Below are positions 1 through 8,225 of a stretch of DNA of 64,000 bases, one piece after another (position 1 is the first letter of the stretch; every line of letters begins with the position of its first letter). The position numbers and the translations under genes are program-made. The DNA comes from a virus. Where the stretch lies: positions 1 to 64,000 of the IMG/VR virus record IMGVR_UViG_3300027906_002394. One strand, given 5' to 3'. The notes beneath the pieces are model-generated. The model ran no database searches. It had not been told where the DNA came from and was given only the letters and a program-made list of their open reading frames with translations.

Positions 1-366
1 AAATATGTTGCCCAGTTGCTCTATGGTAACAGCGGTGCTGGTGCGGTGGATAATGCCGTTACACTTCTTATTTTATTACTAGTGTTTGTATTTGACCCAT
101 TGGCGATTGTGTTGGTACTTGCTGCTAACCTTAGTTGGAAGGAAAGACAAGGAGAACTCATAACACCAATGACAGTTGATGAAACAGTAGTTGAAGAGCA
201 GATTATACCAGAAGAGGAACCAAAGGGAATGCCTACCGATGATTTACCAGAGATGGAAGATTGGGTTAGGGATAAGTATGGTACTAGTTCTGGAATGGAG
301 AACCTTTCCGATACCGATAAAAAGAAATTGGAATGGTTAATTGATAAGAAAAAATCACAGGAGTAA
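1..366 (+). CDS. C-terminal end of a membrane-anchored phage protein (partial)
   Basis: The reading frame is open to the left window edge, so only the last 121 or so residues are visible. They hold one strong membrane segment (about visible residues 17-43, ending DPLAIVLVLAAN), then an acidic, Glu/Pro-rich soluble tail ending in a Lys-rich stretch. The DPLA..LAAN segment resembles the C-terminal anchor of large transmembrane proteins I associate with T4-like marine phages; this is recollection and not a search result. The stop codon lies one base before the GTG of the next gene, so the two are probably co-transcribed. Function unknown. Confidence 0.7.
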   Translation, partial: KYVAQLLYGNSGAGAVDNAVTLLILLLVFVFDPLAIVLVLAANLSWKERQGELITPMTVDETVVEEQIIPEEEPKGMPTDDLPEMEDWVRDKYGTSSGMENLSDTDKKKLEWLIDKKKSQE

Positions 367-367
367 A

Positions 368-1957
368 GTGAAAAATATAGTAATGATTGCATTGGCGATG
401 TTAAGTTTCGGCGCCATTGCAGATGATGTAGAAGAAACTATAGTAGTAGGTGCTAAAGTATATAATGGATATGCTGACCCACTATATGACGATAACCTTT
501 TAGAGAGTATACAGTACACTAAAAAGTTTATTGCTGGTGGTCTAGGTGGATTTCATGGTATACAATTAAACGGTACTGATACAAAACATACCGCAGTATA
601 TAAAAACGGTGTACCTGTCAATGACCCCAGTTCTGGGTGGTACGATTTTGGTACAGACTTACCAGCACATCAAGACATAACTGTTATATCTGGGCCGAAT
701 AGTGCCAGATTTGGTAGTGGTTCTATGGCTGGTGTCGTATTGATTGAGGATAATTTTGAAAGACAGTTCACGGCGGAAGTTGCTGAAGATATCACAAAAG
801 TAATTGCCAGTTATGAATGGTATCCAGAGTCACAGGAAGTTGGTGTACAAGTTGCCCACTACAATGGTACTACTGGTTCTGCCATGACATATAATGATGA
901 GTTGGATTGGTATAAAAACACCACAGTAAAGTTTGCTTACGCGAATGAGGTAGGTAAGATAAATCTGGAGAGTATCAATTATGATTCTGATTATGACCAA
1001 TGCTGGTGGATGATGCCACCTAATGAGTGGGAAGATTGGATGTGTCATGTTGAGGGTGAGAAAAATACCGCAACGCTGAGGACTAAATATCTGGTTCTAG
1101 GACATACCACAAATAAGGCAAAACATAATACTGGATATGAGATAGAGTCAGAAAGGACTTATGGTAACTTTATCGCATATAAGGATAATGGCCATGAGTT
1201 AGGAGTGACAGCGCAGAATGAGGTTTATAATGAAAAAAGTAGAGACACTTATTCTGCCTATTACCAATGGCAAAATGATTTCATTGGGGTTGGGTACAGA
1301 TTTCAAGAAGGTACTGCTCCCATGTCAGAACAACATATTGCTAGAATTGGTATAGAGTGGGATGGTTTAAGATTCTCACTTGCTAATAGTTATAGACTGC
1401 CTAATTTATATGAGCAGAGAGGTGATGGATGGGTACACGCGAATCCAGACCTACAACCAGAAGAAGGTATTGGCACAGAATTTGGATACAAGGATGTGTC
1501 CATTTACTACTATGAATTTGATGAAGGTATAGATTTTGACTTCAACCAGTACAAATATGTAAATACTGGGGAATATTCTTCACAAGGAATTCGCTATCAA
1601 GACCAATTTTTGCTTGACAATGGGTCTATTTTCGTGTATACTGAGTACACAGAAACAGATAGGATTAGAGTACCTAGATATAGGACTAAATTGAGTTATT
1701 GGACATCTGGTTCATTTGGTGGTATTCAATGGGATACCGCTTTAGAATATCTAGGTGAATTTGAGAAAGGACAGGATTATGATGGAAGAATTATTGATGA
1801 TGTTAGCACCGCTAATTTTAAGTTTGGTGTATATGCTACATCAAATTTGTATATCATGTTAGAGTTAGATGATATTATGAATAATAGATTTGAGGTGTTA
1901 CCCGATTATGCTGCTGGTGGAAGAACAGTACGACTCAGTTTCGACAGAATTTTATAA
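368..1957 (+). CDS. TonB-dependent outer-membrane receptor (BtuB-like)
   Basis: 529 residues. I chose GTG at 368 because CAGGAG lies 6-8 bases upstream and translation then begins with a clean signal peptide (residues 1-18, cut after FGAIA). A TonB-box-like EETIVVGA follows at residues 22-29. Then comes a plug domain with the typical G-P-x-S-A-R-F-G-S-G and A-G-V-V-x-I-E elements (about 30-135), and a barrel of alternating aromatic strands with the TBDT-like YRLPNLYEQ and NPDLQPEE motifs. The last strand ends LSFDRIL. At 529 residues it is short for a TBDT but close to small BtuB-type receptors. It would sit in the host outer membrane and import a siderophore, cobamide or similar ligand via TonB, or mask or replace the host receptor. 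Substrate cannot be read from sequence. Confidence 0.85.
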   Translation: MKNIVMIALAMLSFGAIADDVEETIVVGAKVYNGYADPLYDDNLLESIQYTKKFIAGGLGGFHGIQLNGTDTKHTAVYKNGVPVNDPSSGWYDFGTDLPAHQDITVISGPNSARFGSGSMAGVVLIEDNFERQFTAEVAEDITKVIASYEWYPESQEVGVQVAHYNGTTGSAMTYNDELDWYKNTTVKFAYANEVGKINLESINYDSDYDQCWWMMPPNEWEDWMCHVEGEKNTATLRTKYLVLGHTTNKAKHNTGYEIESERTYGNFIAYKDNGHELGVTAQNEVYNEKSRDTYSAYYQWQNDFIGVGYRFQEGTAPMSEQHIARIGIEWDGLRFSLANSYRLPNLYEQRGDGWVHANPDLQPEEGIGTEFGYKDVSIYYYEFDEGIDFDFNQYKYVNTGEYSSQGIRYQDQFLLDNGSIFVYTEYTETDRIRVPRYRTKLSYWTSGSFGGIQWDTALEYLGEFEKGQDYDGRIIDDVSTANFKFGVYATSNLYIMLELDDIMNNRFEVLPDYAAGGRTVRLSFDRIL

Positions 1958-1967
1958 GGAAAAGTTT

Positions 1968-3014
1968 ATGCCCAAACTTTTAACAAATGGGTGTTCAATA
2001 TCTCTTGGTGCTGAAATGGGTGAAACTACTAGAACAGCAAAAGAGGGATGGACATATCAACATTGTGATACAGACTACAGATATAGAGAAAGGTGGTCTA
2101 CAAAACTCGCTGAGAAAATGGGAATGGAACCCATTAACCTATCTAGAGGTGGTGGTTCTAATTGGCGTATATGGAGAACTACGCAAGATTATTTACTAAC
2201 TAACCCAGTTGATTTTGCAGTTATACAAATGACAGAAGCAAGTCGATGGCAGATGCCTATTAGTTTTGATTTCTTAGACAGGTGGAATCCAACTTCAACA
2301 GTATCTAGTTTTTTTGATTTCACGCATGGTGGCATATACGGACATGCAGATAATGGAAGGGGGTATGAAGAATATTCTAATTGGAATTATGGCGAGTATC
2401 ATCAATTAAGAAGCTTCCAGAATGACCATAGACCAAATGGTGAAATGGTAGATGAGAATCATTATAGTGGTATGAAACAAGAGATAGATGGGTATTTCTT
2501 ATTCAATGACCAGTTTCACAACTATTTCGATTTTCTGAGACATGTTCTTTATTTACACTATATGTTTGAGAGTAACGATGTGCCTCACTTGATTGTTGAT
2601 ATGTTAGAGAGCATTGTCATATGCACATACATGAAAGATGAATTAGAACGAATTACAAAATTACCGCCAAAAGTAATGTTAGAAAAGTACAGGGCGAATC
2701 AATATGAATTGACATATGTTGTAGATGAATATGACCCATCAAAAGATGAGGATTATTTGATATGGTTTGAATATATCAAAAGGTCTAATATGAGTGAAAA
2801 GTTTAATAATCTATACAATAAAGTAATTGGTGCAAAGTGGTTTGATGGCCACCCATACAGAAATTACTTTAGTAGGATTACAAGAGATTGCCCACGCGAG
2901 GGCATGAATAGTATGTACTTAGGGGAGATGCCTAAAGGACATCCCAATGAGGAATGCCATTCCATTTTCGCGGAACGAATGTATAATGAAATAACTAGGA
3001 GAAATTTGTTATGA
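1968..3014 (+). CDS. SGNH/GDSL-hydrolase-like phage protein
   Basis: 348 residues, ATG with AAGGA upstream. The N-terminus carries NGCSISLG (residues 7-14), equivalent to the nucleophile block of SGNH hydrolases. A Gly-rich block LSRGGGSNWRIW follows near residue 58, and GHPNEECHS near the C-terminus fits the HP..xxH catalytic block. No signal peptide is visible, so it acts in the cytoplasm or is delivered otherwise. Three other proteins in this window (8874, 41211, 43984) have the same G-C-S opening. SGNH enzymes remove acyl or acetyl groups from sugars or lipids; the substrate here is unknown. It overlaps the next gene by 4 bases. Confidence 0.6.
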   Translation: MPKLLTNGCSISLGAEMGETTRTAKEGWTYQHCDTDYRYRERWSTKLAEKMGMEPINLSRGGGSNWRIWRTTQDYLLTNPVDFAVIQMTEASRWQMPISFDFLDRWNPTSTVSSFFDFTHGGIYGHADNGRGYEEYSNWNYGEYHQLRSFQNDHRPNGEMVDENHYSGMKQEIDGYFLFNDQFHNYFDFLRHVLYLHYMFESNDVPHLIVDMLESIVICTYMKDELERITKLPPKVMLEKYRANQYELTYVVDEYDPSKDEDYLIWFEYIKRSNMSEKFNNLYNKVIGAKWFDGHPYRNYFSRITRDCPREGMNSMYLGEMPKGHPNEECHSIFAERMYNEITRRNLL

Positions 3015-3289
3015 ATAATGTGAAATATAGTAGGTCACAACTTAGTGACATCTTGGTAGAACAAGAAGCTGTTATTGGGTATACCAAAAAAGATGGTACG
3101 GAAAGGGATGTCCACGCGACATTGATACCTAATCGTATTCCAGAGGTGAAAAACCCAGCACCAGTTAAAGAAACTCATTTGACTGTTTTCGATACAGAAA
3201 AACAGCAATGGAGAACTTTACTGGTTGACCAGATAAGGAATATTACTCTTGAAGTACCTAATTCTGGTGTAAAAGTCGCTTCTGCATAA
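3011..3289 (+). CDS. Small phage protein, DUF2693/SH3-like
   Basis: 92 residues starting at an ATGA overlap with the upstream stop. The pattern is a strand-rich core: IGYTKKDGTERDVHATLIP, then VFDTEKQQWRTLLVDQIRNI. This matches a small family frequent in T4-like phages in which a TKxDGxxR-x-hxxTL motif precedes a WR-x-hxhDxh strand pair. I assign it by memory of that pattern. Function is unknown. The gene is followed by a sigma70-like promoter for the next operon. Confidence 0.6.
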   Translation: MNNVKYSRSQLSDILVEQEAVIGYTKKDGTERDVHATLIPNRIPEVKNPAPVKETHLTVFDTEKQQWRTLLVDQIRNITLEVPNSGVKVASA

Positions 3290-3298
3290 AAATAATGC

Positions 3299-3328
3299 TT
3301 GACACTTGGACTAGACTTGTGTTATTAT
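3299..3328 (+). promoter_or_regulatory. Sigma70-type promoter (P1)
   Basis: TTGACA at 3299-3304, an 18-bp spacer, then TATTAT at 3323-3328. It lies in the gap between the 92-residue gene and the ATG at 3359, so it drives the rightward nuclease operon. It shares the cTTGACA opening with the other promoters in this window. Confidence 0.75.
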
Positions 3329-3358
3329 ACATATTACTATAACACAAGGAGTCCAATA

Positions 3359-3868
3359 ATGGCACGAATTACTAAGGACGATTTTCGTCCAGACAAACCA
3401 AAGCGTAGGCGGCGAAAACCTATGTCTGAGGAACAGAAGGCTGCCGCTGTTGAAAGACTAGCGAAGGCACGAGAAGCGAGGTTGAAAAAGAACCCGCCCA
3501 AATTAAAGCATATCCATCCAGATGTACTGGCATTGCCAGAGGATAATCATTTGTCATATGTAAAAGTCAAGGGGTGGATTAAAGCTAACAAAGAGAAATT
3601 ACCAGAGTTAAAGAGACAAGTGCGGAATAATGTCAAAGGTGCATTAGCACAGCATGAGTCTGTTAGAACTTATATTTCATCTATGGAAAACTATTTGAAG
3701 TCTAGCACATGGACTTCTTTATTTGCTGGGGAAGACCAGACACAAAGAGTAGTTTTTAGGTGTACTACCCTAGCTTATGACAAGGATGGCAATGTGAAGC
3801 GAAGTCGCGGTGTTTTTTACGATGACCTTGGATTTGTCTGGGGGAGTGAACCAGATGATAATAGTTGA
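3359..3868 (+). CDS. Conserved T4-like phage protein, basic N-terminus
   Basis: 169 residues. ATG at 3359 is preceded by CAAGGAGT. The first 50 residues are strongly basic (PKRRRRKPMSEEQ, then AKAREARLKKN), with a helical segment rich in Ala and Arg. A KVKGWIKANKEKL motif follows, and the C-terminal half is mixed with an R-x-R-GVFYDDLG ending. I recognise the overall arrangement (SEEQKAAAVERLAKARE, then LPEDNHLS-VKVKGWI) from cyanophage and other marine T4-like genomes, where it is a conserved hypothetical encoded near replication genes. The basic N-terminus suggests nucleic-acid contact. The gene overlaps the following nuclease gene by 14 bases. Confidence 0.65.
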   Translation: MARITKDDFRPDKPKRRRRKPMSEEQKAAAVERLAKAREARLKKNPPKLKHIHPDVLALPEDNHLSYVKVKGWIKANKEKLPELKRQVRNNVKGALAQHESVRTYISSMENYLKSSTWTSLFAGEDQTQRVVFRCTTLAYDKDGNVKRSRGVFYDDLGFVWGSEPDDNS

Positions 3869-4739
3869 TTATAACCAAATTAGTATCAGTAATCTCATGG
3901 CGGAACTTAACGGTTCCAAAGATTCTGATATTAACATAGACCTAGTTCGTCATATGATTCTCAACACATTGAGAAGTTATAAGACAAGGTGGGGTGATGA
4001 GTATGGCGATTTAGTAATTGCTTGTGACAATAGGCGATATTGGAGAAGAACTGTATTCCCACAATACAAGGCGAGTCGTAAAAAGACACGCGAAGATAGT
4101 GGATATGATTGGACATCTATTTTTGAGGGTCTATCTCTGGTAAGGAATGAGTTACAACAACACATGCCGTATCCAGTTGTAGATGTTGATGGTGCTGAGG
4201 CAGATGATGTAATTGGTACATTGGTAGAGTGGAGTCAGAAAAATGATTTGGTACAGGAAGGATTGTTTGAATCACCTAGACCATTGTTAATTATATCTGG
4301 TGACCATGATTTCCAACAGTTACAAAAATATGAGAATGTTGTACAGTATTCGCCTCTTAGAAAGAGATTTGTAAAGATTAAGGAATCAGCAGACGCCGTA
4401 TTACGCGAACACATTATACGCGGTGATAAGGGAGATGGGGTTCCAAACATTCTTAGTGACGATGATTCTTTTGTAGAGGGTAAAAGACAGAGACCAATAC
4501 GAAAGGCGCTAGTTGCTGAGTGGAAAACCCAGAAACCCGAAGAATGGGTAACAGGTGAAATGGCAGCTGGGTATATCCGAAATAAAACTATGGTGGATTT
4601 ATCACAAACACCAGAGGAAATTAAAGAACAGATTGTGTTTCAGTATACAGCACAGTTAGATAAGTCTGCTGAGGACATGTATAAATACTTCATGAACTTT
4701 GGTCTTGACAGACTTATTGAAGTGATTGATGAATTTTAA
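3855..4739 (+). CDS. rnh: RNase H / 5'-3' FEN-type exonuclease (T4 Rnh-like)
   Basis: 294 residues, close to the 305 of T4 RNase H. Metal-binding carboxylates of the FEN superfamily are visible: VDYN at residue 4, CDNRRYWRR near 55, VDVDGAEADDVIGT near 110-125, and ISGDHDFQQ near 150, followed by a helix-hairpin-helix-like GDKGDGVPNIL near 190. The enzyme removes RNA primers and trims 5' flaps during lagging-strand synthesis. The ATG at 3855 lies inside the end of the upstream gene, which implies translational coupling. Confidence 0.9.
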   Translation: MIIVDYNQISISNLMAELNGSKDSDINIDLVRHMILNTLRSYKTRWGDEYGDLVIACDNRRYWRRTVFPQYKASRKKTREDSGYDWTSIFEGLSLVRNELQQHMPYPVVDVDGAEADDVIGTLVEWSQKNDLVQEGLFESPRPLLIISGDHDFQQLQKYENVVQYSPLRKRFVKIKESADAVLREHIIRGDKGDGVPNILSDDDSFVEGKRQRPIRKALVAEWKTQKPEEWVTGEMAAGYIRNKTMVDLSQTPEEIKEQIVFQYTAQLDKSAEDMYKYFMNFGLDRLIEVIDEF

Positions 4740-4750
4740 TGAGGTAAAAT

Positions 4751-5251
4751 ATGAGAAAATTTAGACAAATGAATGAGGGTTTCACCTATGTACTTGAAGG
4801 AGAAAACCTAGACGAGCAAGTCACTCGCCTAAAACAATGGGGACAAACCAACCAATGCCTAGTTCCAGTAGTTAGAATAGGAGTTGGTGCGGAGAAACCC
4901 GAATGGGATTTGCCAGAGGGCATGCCCGAAACTACCAAACTAGAAGAGGATACGCCAGATGGATTAGGTGCAACATCTATCCAAATGGAATGGCGTAGAA
5001 TTAAACAGTTTACAGAACCGAATTCCAATATGAAAAATCTGCCTGCATGGAAACAGGAGATGAATTGGTTACAGATTCTTGAGGGTGTACATCCAGAGGA
5101 AGCGAAAATACTTACTTCTGTGAAGGATGGTAAACTTCTTGAACTATACCCGAAGTTGGAAAAACTCATGGCACCATTGGGAATTACTGAGTATAACAAA
5201 CCTAAAAAGAAGAGGGCGCCTCGCAAGAAAAAGGAGAAGACTAATGCCTGA
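4751..5251 (+). CDS. Conserved phage protein with EAxxLxxVKDGKLxxLYP motif
   Basis: 166 residues, ATG with GAGG upstream. The middle is acidic and Pro-rich. The C-terminal half carries a helical module WLQILEGVHPEEAKILTSV followed by KDGKLLELYPKLEKLM, then a basic Lys/Arg tail (KKKRAPRKKKEK). I recall the EA-x-h-L-x-h-x-KD-x-K-L-x-x-x-YP module from a family shared by many marine T4-like phages; its function is not known to me. The position inside the replication operon and the basic tail suggest interaction with nucleic acid. It overlaps the next start by 8 bases. Confidence 0.55.
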   Translation: MRKFRQMNEGFTYVLEGENLDEQVTRLKQWGQTNQCLVPVVRIGVGAEKPEWDLPEGMPETTKLEEDTPDGLGATSIQMEWRRIKQFTEPNSNMKNLPAWKQEMNWLQILEGVHPEEAKILTSVKDGKLLELYPKLEKLMAPLGITEYNKPKKKRAPRKKKEKTNA

Positions 5252-5498
5252 TTTCACACCACAGTTAACAAAAACTTTACGATATTATTTCGACAGTCAG
5301 ATAGGCAAACACAAAATTAATGTACAAGTCTTGATGCAAAAGGGAGTTGGTGTTGCTGAACACCCAGACATAATGCAGACTATTGAGGATGAACTTGGTA
5401 AGATAGCAGAGTACAAAGATAAACTAGCAGCTCTGAGAGATGTAGAACTCGAAGACAGTTTGTCGGATGAAGCTCAACTGAGTTTCTTATCTGAATAG
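5244..5498 (+). CDS. Small acidic helical phage protein
   Basis: 84 residues. ATG at 5244 overlaps the upstream stop and is preceded by AAGGAGAAG. The protein is predicted helical with an acidic C-terminus (DVELEDSLSDEAQLSF) and lacks cysteine and membrane segments. I do not recognise it. Similar short acidic proteins follow replication genes in other T4-like phages. It lies between the EAxxL-KDGKL protein and a methyltransferase-like gene in one co-directional operon. Confidence 0.6.
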   Translation: MPDFTPQLTKTLRYYFDSQIGKHKINVQVLMQKGVGVAEHPDIMQTIEDELGKIAEYKDKLAALRDVELEDSLSDEAQLSFLSE

Positions 5499-5499
5499 A

Positions 5500-6081
5500 A
5501 TGGGTGATATATACAAATTAAGCGAAAAACATTACCCTAAGAATCCCCCCGCCGCTGCCATTATAGTTGAAATTGGTAGCGATAACTTAGAAGGTTCAAC
5601 AGCGTATTTTTCTAGACTCGCAGAAGCTAAACATACAATGTTGGTGTCAGTAGACATTAGTCCTTTGCCATCACAAAGATTAGCACATTTACGAAATACC
5701 GAATGGGTAGTAAAGAAGGGTTCAGATTACACTAGAAATTTTAAGTGGGAACATGGTATCGCTTGTTTGTATTTGGATAATTTTGATTATATCTTTGATA
5801 TTCACAATATGCCAGATTGGGTGATAGAACAAAAGCAGATGTATAAAAGAGAGTGGAATATAGATTTGGACAATCAGAGTTGCCAAGTTGAACATATGAA
5901 ACAGATGATAGATTTAATGCCGAATATGATTTCTGAAGGAATAGTGGTTTGTGATGATACATACCGACATAATAATTGTTGGACTGGCAAGGCAGGCCCT
6001 GCTGTGACATATTTACTCGCTAATGACTATAAGATAGTGGAAGGTGACTATCCCAATGGCGTAATTTTGAGGGCGCCATGA
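5500..6081 (+). CDS. Class I SAM-methyltransferase-like protein
   Basis: 193 residues, starting one base after the upstream stop. The core reads IIVEIGSDNLEGSTAYFSRLA (residues 21-41), then LVSVDISPLPSQRL, then WVVKKGSDYTRNF, and a later GIVVCDDTYRHNNCW. This order (glycine-containing motif I, acidic end of strand 2, then a DD after strand 4) fits a Rossmann-fold methyltransferase, although motif I is degenerate (EIGSDN). The acceptor is unknown. It ends with an ATGA overlap onto the NUMOD gene. Confidence 0.5.
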   Translation: MGDIYKLSEKHYPKNPPAAAIIVEIGSDNLEGSTAYFSRLAEAKHTMLVSVDISPLPSQRLAHLRNTEWVVKKGSDYTRNFKWEHGIACLYLDNFDYIFDIHNMPDWVIEQKQMYKREWNIDLDNQSCQVEHMKQMIDLMPNMISEGIVVCDDTYRHNNCWTGKAGPAVTYLLANDYKIVEGDYPNGVILRAP

Positions 6082-6611
6082 ATACTCGTGCATCTAGGTT
6101 TTTCTTGTTTAAGTGTGGTGGGTGGAAAAACGAATATTGGATTGTAGATGAGAAGAGTCTACAGGAAGTACCAAAACCACGCGAGATGATAATCAAATTC
6201 TCTAATATAGAACAGATTAGAGAGTACGCAATTACCCAGAATCCACAAGACCTACCAATAGTCGATAGGTGCAGAGACCGTACCGCTTGGCACACGCCAG
6301 AGGGTCGAGAACGCATCAAACAGGCGAAACTGGGTCAGAGTAACCCCAATTCAAAGGGGTTGACAGAAGCGCATAGGGCGAAGATATCGCAGACTATGAC
6401 AGGCACTAGGAGAGGGGAATTCAATCCCATGTATGGACGCACACATAAAGCGAAAACCATAGAACTAATCAGACAGAAGGCATATGCCCGCCCAAAAATG
6501 AGGTGGTGTGTAGAACCTACTGGAAAGTCCCATTTGGTGCGGGCTGACGGTGAGATACCAGAATCTTGGCAATGGGGACGATATTACGACAAATATAGAC
6601 CAAATGAGTGA
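6078..6611 (+). CDS. Stand-alone NUMOD3-type DNA-binding protein
   Basis: 177 residues. The centre holds tandem NUMOD3-like modules: HTPEGRERIKQAKLGQ, then LTEAHRAKISQTMTGT, then GEFNPMYGRTHKAKT. Such modules form the DNA-binding tail of GIY-YIG and HNH homing endonucleases. The N-terminal 75 residues (LFKCGGWKNEYWIVDEKSLQE...) contain no recognisable GIY-YIG or HNH catalytic motif, so this looks like a homing-endonuclease remnant or a DNA-binding protein built from the module. The C-terminal WCVEPTGKSHLVRADGEIP resembles the distal domain seen in such enzymes. A 130-bp gap with a promoter follows. Confidence 0.7.
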   Translation: MNTRASRFFLFKCGGWKNEYWIVDEKSLQEVPKPREMIIKFSNIEQIREYAITQNPQDLPIVDRCRDRTAWHTPEGRERIKQAKLGQSNPNSKGLTEAHRAKISQTMTGTRRGEFNPMYGRTHKAKTIELIRQKAYARPKMRWCVEPTGKSHLVRADGEIPESWQWGRYYDKYRPNE

Positions 6612-6684
6612 ATTTTTTTATCAATTTTTTTGCTTTTCTCAGTTAAATCAATGACTTAGAGAGGCGGATTTATCGCTATTTTGC

Positions 6685-6713
6685 TTGACTTTTGCCCTAA
6701 ATTATGGGATCAT
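6685..6713 (+). promoter_or_regulatory. Promoter P2 with GATCAT as -10 box
   Basis: TTGACT at 6685-6690, exactly 17 bp, then GATCAT at 6708-6713. Positions 2, 3, 5 and 6 of TATAAT are kept. The stretch between the boxes contains an imperfect inverted repeat (CCC-TAAATTAT-GGG). It stands 31 bases before the ATG at 6744, in a non-coding gap, so it probably starts the 6.7-10.4 kb operon. Confidence 0.7.
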
Positions 6714-6743
6714 ATACATGTAATTAGGAAAGTGAGAGATAAT

Positions 6744-6989
6744 ATGAAAACAAACAAAATTGATTATTTAAACGCAGAGAATGGTGGTCTTCTATTTACT
6801 TTGGAGAACACTAGGGAATCGTTTTTTGGTGGTACACTTGAAGAGTGTGCTTTGATTATTGCGAAACATGGAGTGGCGTCTAGTGTGATGGGTTCTTCTT
6901 CAATGGATTTCGCTAGTGAATATGGTTTTGAAAACGATGGTGATGCTTTGACTATGTATCAGTATGCCATCAAATTAAGTGGAGTGTAA
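6744..6989 (+). CDS. Small hypothetical protein
   Basis: 81 residues. The ATG at 6744 is preceded by GTGAGAG and by promoter P2, making this the first gene of its operon. It has no membrane segment and few cysteines (one). The pattern LLFTLENTRESFFGGTLEECALII suggests a small alpha/beta fold. I do not recognise it. As the promoter-proximal gene it is likely to be expressed early and strongly. Confidence 0.65.
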   Translation: MKTNKIDYLNAENGGLLFTLENTRESFFGGTLEECALIIAKHGVASSVMGSSSMDFASEYGFENDGDALTMYQYAIKLSGV

Positions 6990-6990
6990 T

Positions 6991-7221
6991 ATGACAGGAT
7001 TAGTTGAAACAGAATTAACTTTGACTCTCAATCAGATTATTGAGAAAATGGGTGCCCCAAAAGGTACGACTTATGACCAGTTAGACGAAGGTCAACAGGC
7101 ACATGTGGATGCCTACTGTGAACAGTTTGATGATGATGGAATTGACCACGCTGGTGGGCAATGTTATTGTGGTGAGTACAATTGTCCAGAAGAGTATGTT
7201 CATGCAACGAGTGGATGGTGA
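6991..7221 (+). CDS. Small protein with C-terminal Cys/His cluster
   Basis: 76 residues, ATG one base after the upstream stop codon ends. The N-terminal half is helical (LTLTLNQIIEKMG). The C-terminal half carries HAGGQCYCGEYNC and a final H, giving C-x-C-x4-C with nearby histidines, which could bind zinc. The function is unknown. The TGA stop overlaps a possible ATG of the following HAD gene. Confidence 0.6.
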   Translation: MTGLVETELTLTLNQIIEKMGAPKGTTYDQLDEGQQAHVDAYCEQFDDDGIDHAGGQCYCGEYNCPEEYVHATSGW

Positions 7222-7826
7222 TGGTAGTAGATAAGTCAAAAATAATTTTAACCGATTGTGATGGAGTCTGCCTAGATTGGGAGACTGCATTTTTCACATG
7301 GATGGCTCACAATGGAATGAACCCTGTGGGCGAAGATTGGAAACTCAAATATAAAGTTTCCCAGAGATTTGGAGTCTCACCAAAAGAAGGTCAGAGATTG
7401 ACCAACCAATTTAACAGTAGTGCTGCTATTGGATTTTTGCCCCCTCTTAGGGACGCTCAGTACTACATCAAGAAACTTGCTGAAAAACATGGGTACAGAT
7501 TCGTTGCTGTGACTAGTTTGCATAGTGACCCATATGCCCAAGAGTTGAGAACGCAAAACCTTAAAAAGTTATTTGGAGAGGACACATTCATCGAGTATCA
7601 CTATTTGGATTGTGGTGCGGATAAAGATGAGATTCTATGGCAATTAGCACAGAAGTATGAAGGTGCGCCTTGGATTGAGGATAAATATGTCAATGTTGAA
7701 GTTGGCATGGAGTGTGGGTTTGAAGGATTTTTAATAGAACACGGGCATAACCTAAACTATAAAGGTGATGCCACTATCGTCAAAAACTGGGAGCAAATAT
7801 ATGACGCGCTTGCTAAGAGAAATTGA
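7215..7826 (+). CDS. HAD-superfamily phosphatase-like protein
   Basis: About 203 residues (ATG 7215; ATG 7221, overlapping the upstream TGA, is equally possible). HAD motif I is ILTDCDGVCLDW (Asp nucleophile plus DG), motif II is AVTSLHS, and a later ENTIRE-style acidic pair appears in APWIEDKYVN. A helical cap lies between (WETAFFTWMAHNG...LRDAQYYIKKLAEKHG). HAD proteins of this size in phages are usually nucleotidases or related phosphatases acting on nucleotides. The C-terminus overlaps the next gene by 26 bases. Confidence 0.7.
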   Translation: MVMVVDKSKIILTDCDGVCLDWETAFFTWMAHNGMNPVGEDWKLKYKVSQRFGVSPKEGQRLTNQFNSSAAIGFLPPLRDAQYYIKKLAEKHGYRFVAVTSLHSDPYAQELRTQNLKKLFGEDTFIEYHYLDCGADKDEILWQLAQKYEGAPWIEDKYVNVEVGMECGFEGFLIEHGHNLNYKGDATIVKNWEQIYDALAKRN

Positions 7827-7995
7827 TAACGATGATTTTGATGGTTTTGTCCATCGAATGTATCATGACAATTGTGCTGAACGCGAGGGTATGAATATGC
7901 CCTTGTACACATTCGATGAGTACTTAACAAAAAACGAAACCTATCTCATAGAAAAATGGGATGACAGGCATCGCTATAAACCAAGGAGTCTTTAA
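7801..7995 (+). CDS. Small hypothetical protein
   Basis: 64 residues, beginning inside the end of the HAD gene and ending with a TAATG overlap onto the next start. It is charged and soluble (DNDDFDGFVHRMYHDNCAE). I do not recognise it. The tight overlaps on both sides argue for a genuinely translated gene. Confidence 0.5.
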   Translation: MTRLLREIDNDDFDGFVHRMYHDNCAEREGMNMPLYTFDEYLTKNETYLIEKWDDRHRYKPRSL

Positions 7996-8225
7996 TGGGA
8001 ATCGAATTATACGCCGCTTTGTTCGGCGTTTCTTTGTATGTTGCATATAATTTAGGGTTCAGAAAAGGAACCGCTACATCAGCAACAGCTACGATGTGGA
8101 TTATGCGAGAATTTCTTAATGAGAAACAGGGCGCAGATTGGACAGACATCACTTTAGGCAAAAACTTTAATCGAGTACATAGATGGATGTCAGAGATGGA
8201 AGATGGCGAAGAAGGTCAGTCTTAA
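7995..8225 (+). CDS. Small membrane-anchored protein
   Basis: 76 residues with an N-terminal hydrophobic segment (residues 2-20, ELYAALFGVSLYVAYNLGF) followed by a soluble acidic tail (MSEMEDGEEGQS). The start overlaps the upstream TAA. Function unknown. It belongs to a series of tiny proteins in this early region, several of them membrane-anchored, that could alter the host membrane or its proteins during early infection; that role is inference. Confidence 0.55.
   Translation: MGIELYAALFGVSLYVAYNLGFRKGTATSATATMWIMREFLNEKQGADWTDITLGKNFNRVHRWMSEMEDGEEGQS

Noticed and set aside
6078-6611. Active HNH or GIY-YIG homing endonuclease
   Set aside because: NUMOD3 modules are present but no catalytic motif is visible in the N-terminal 75 residues.
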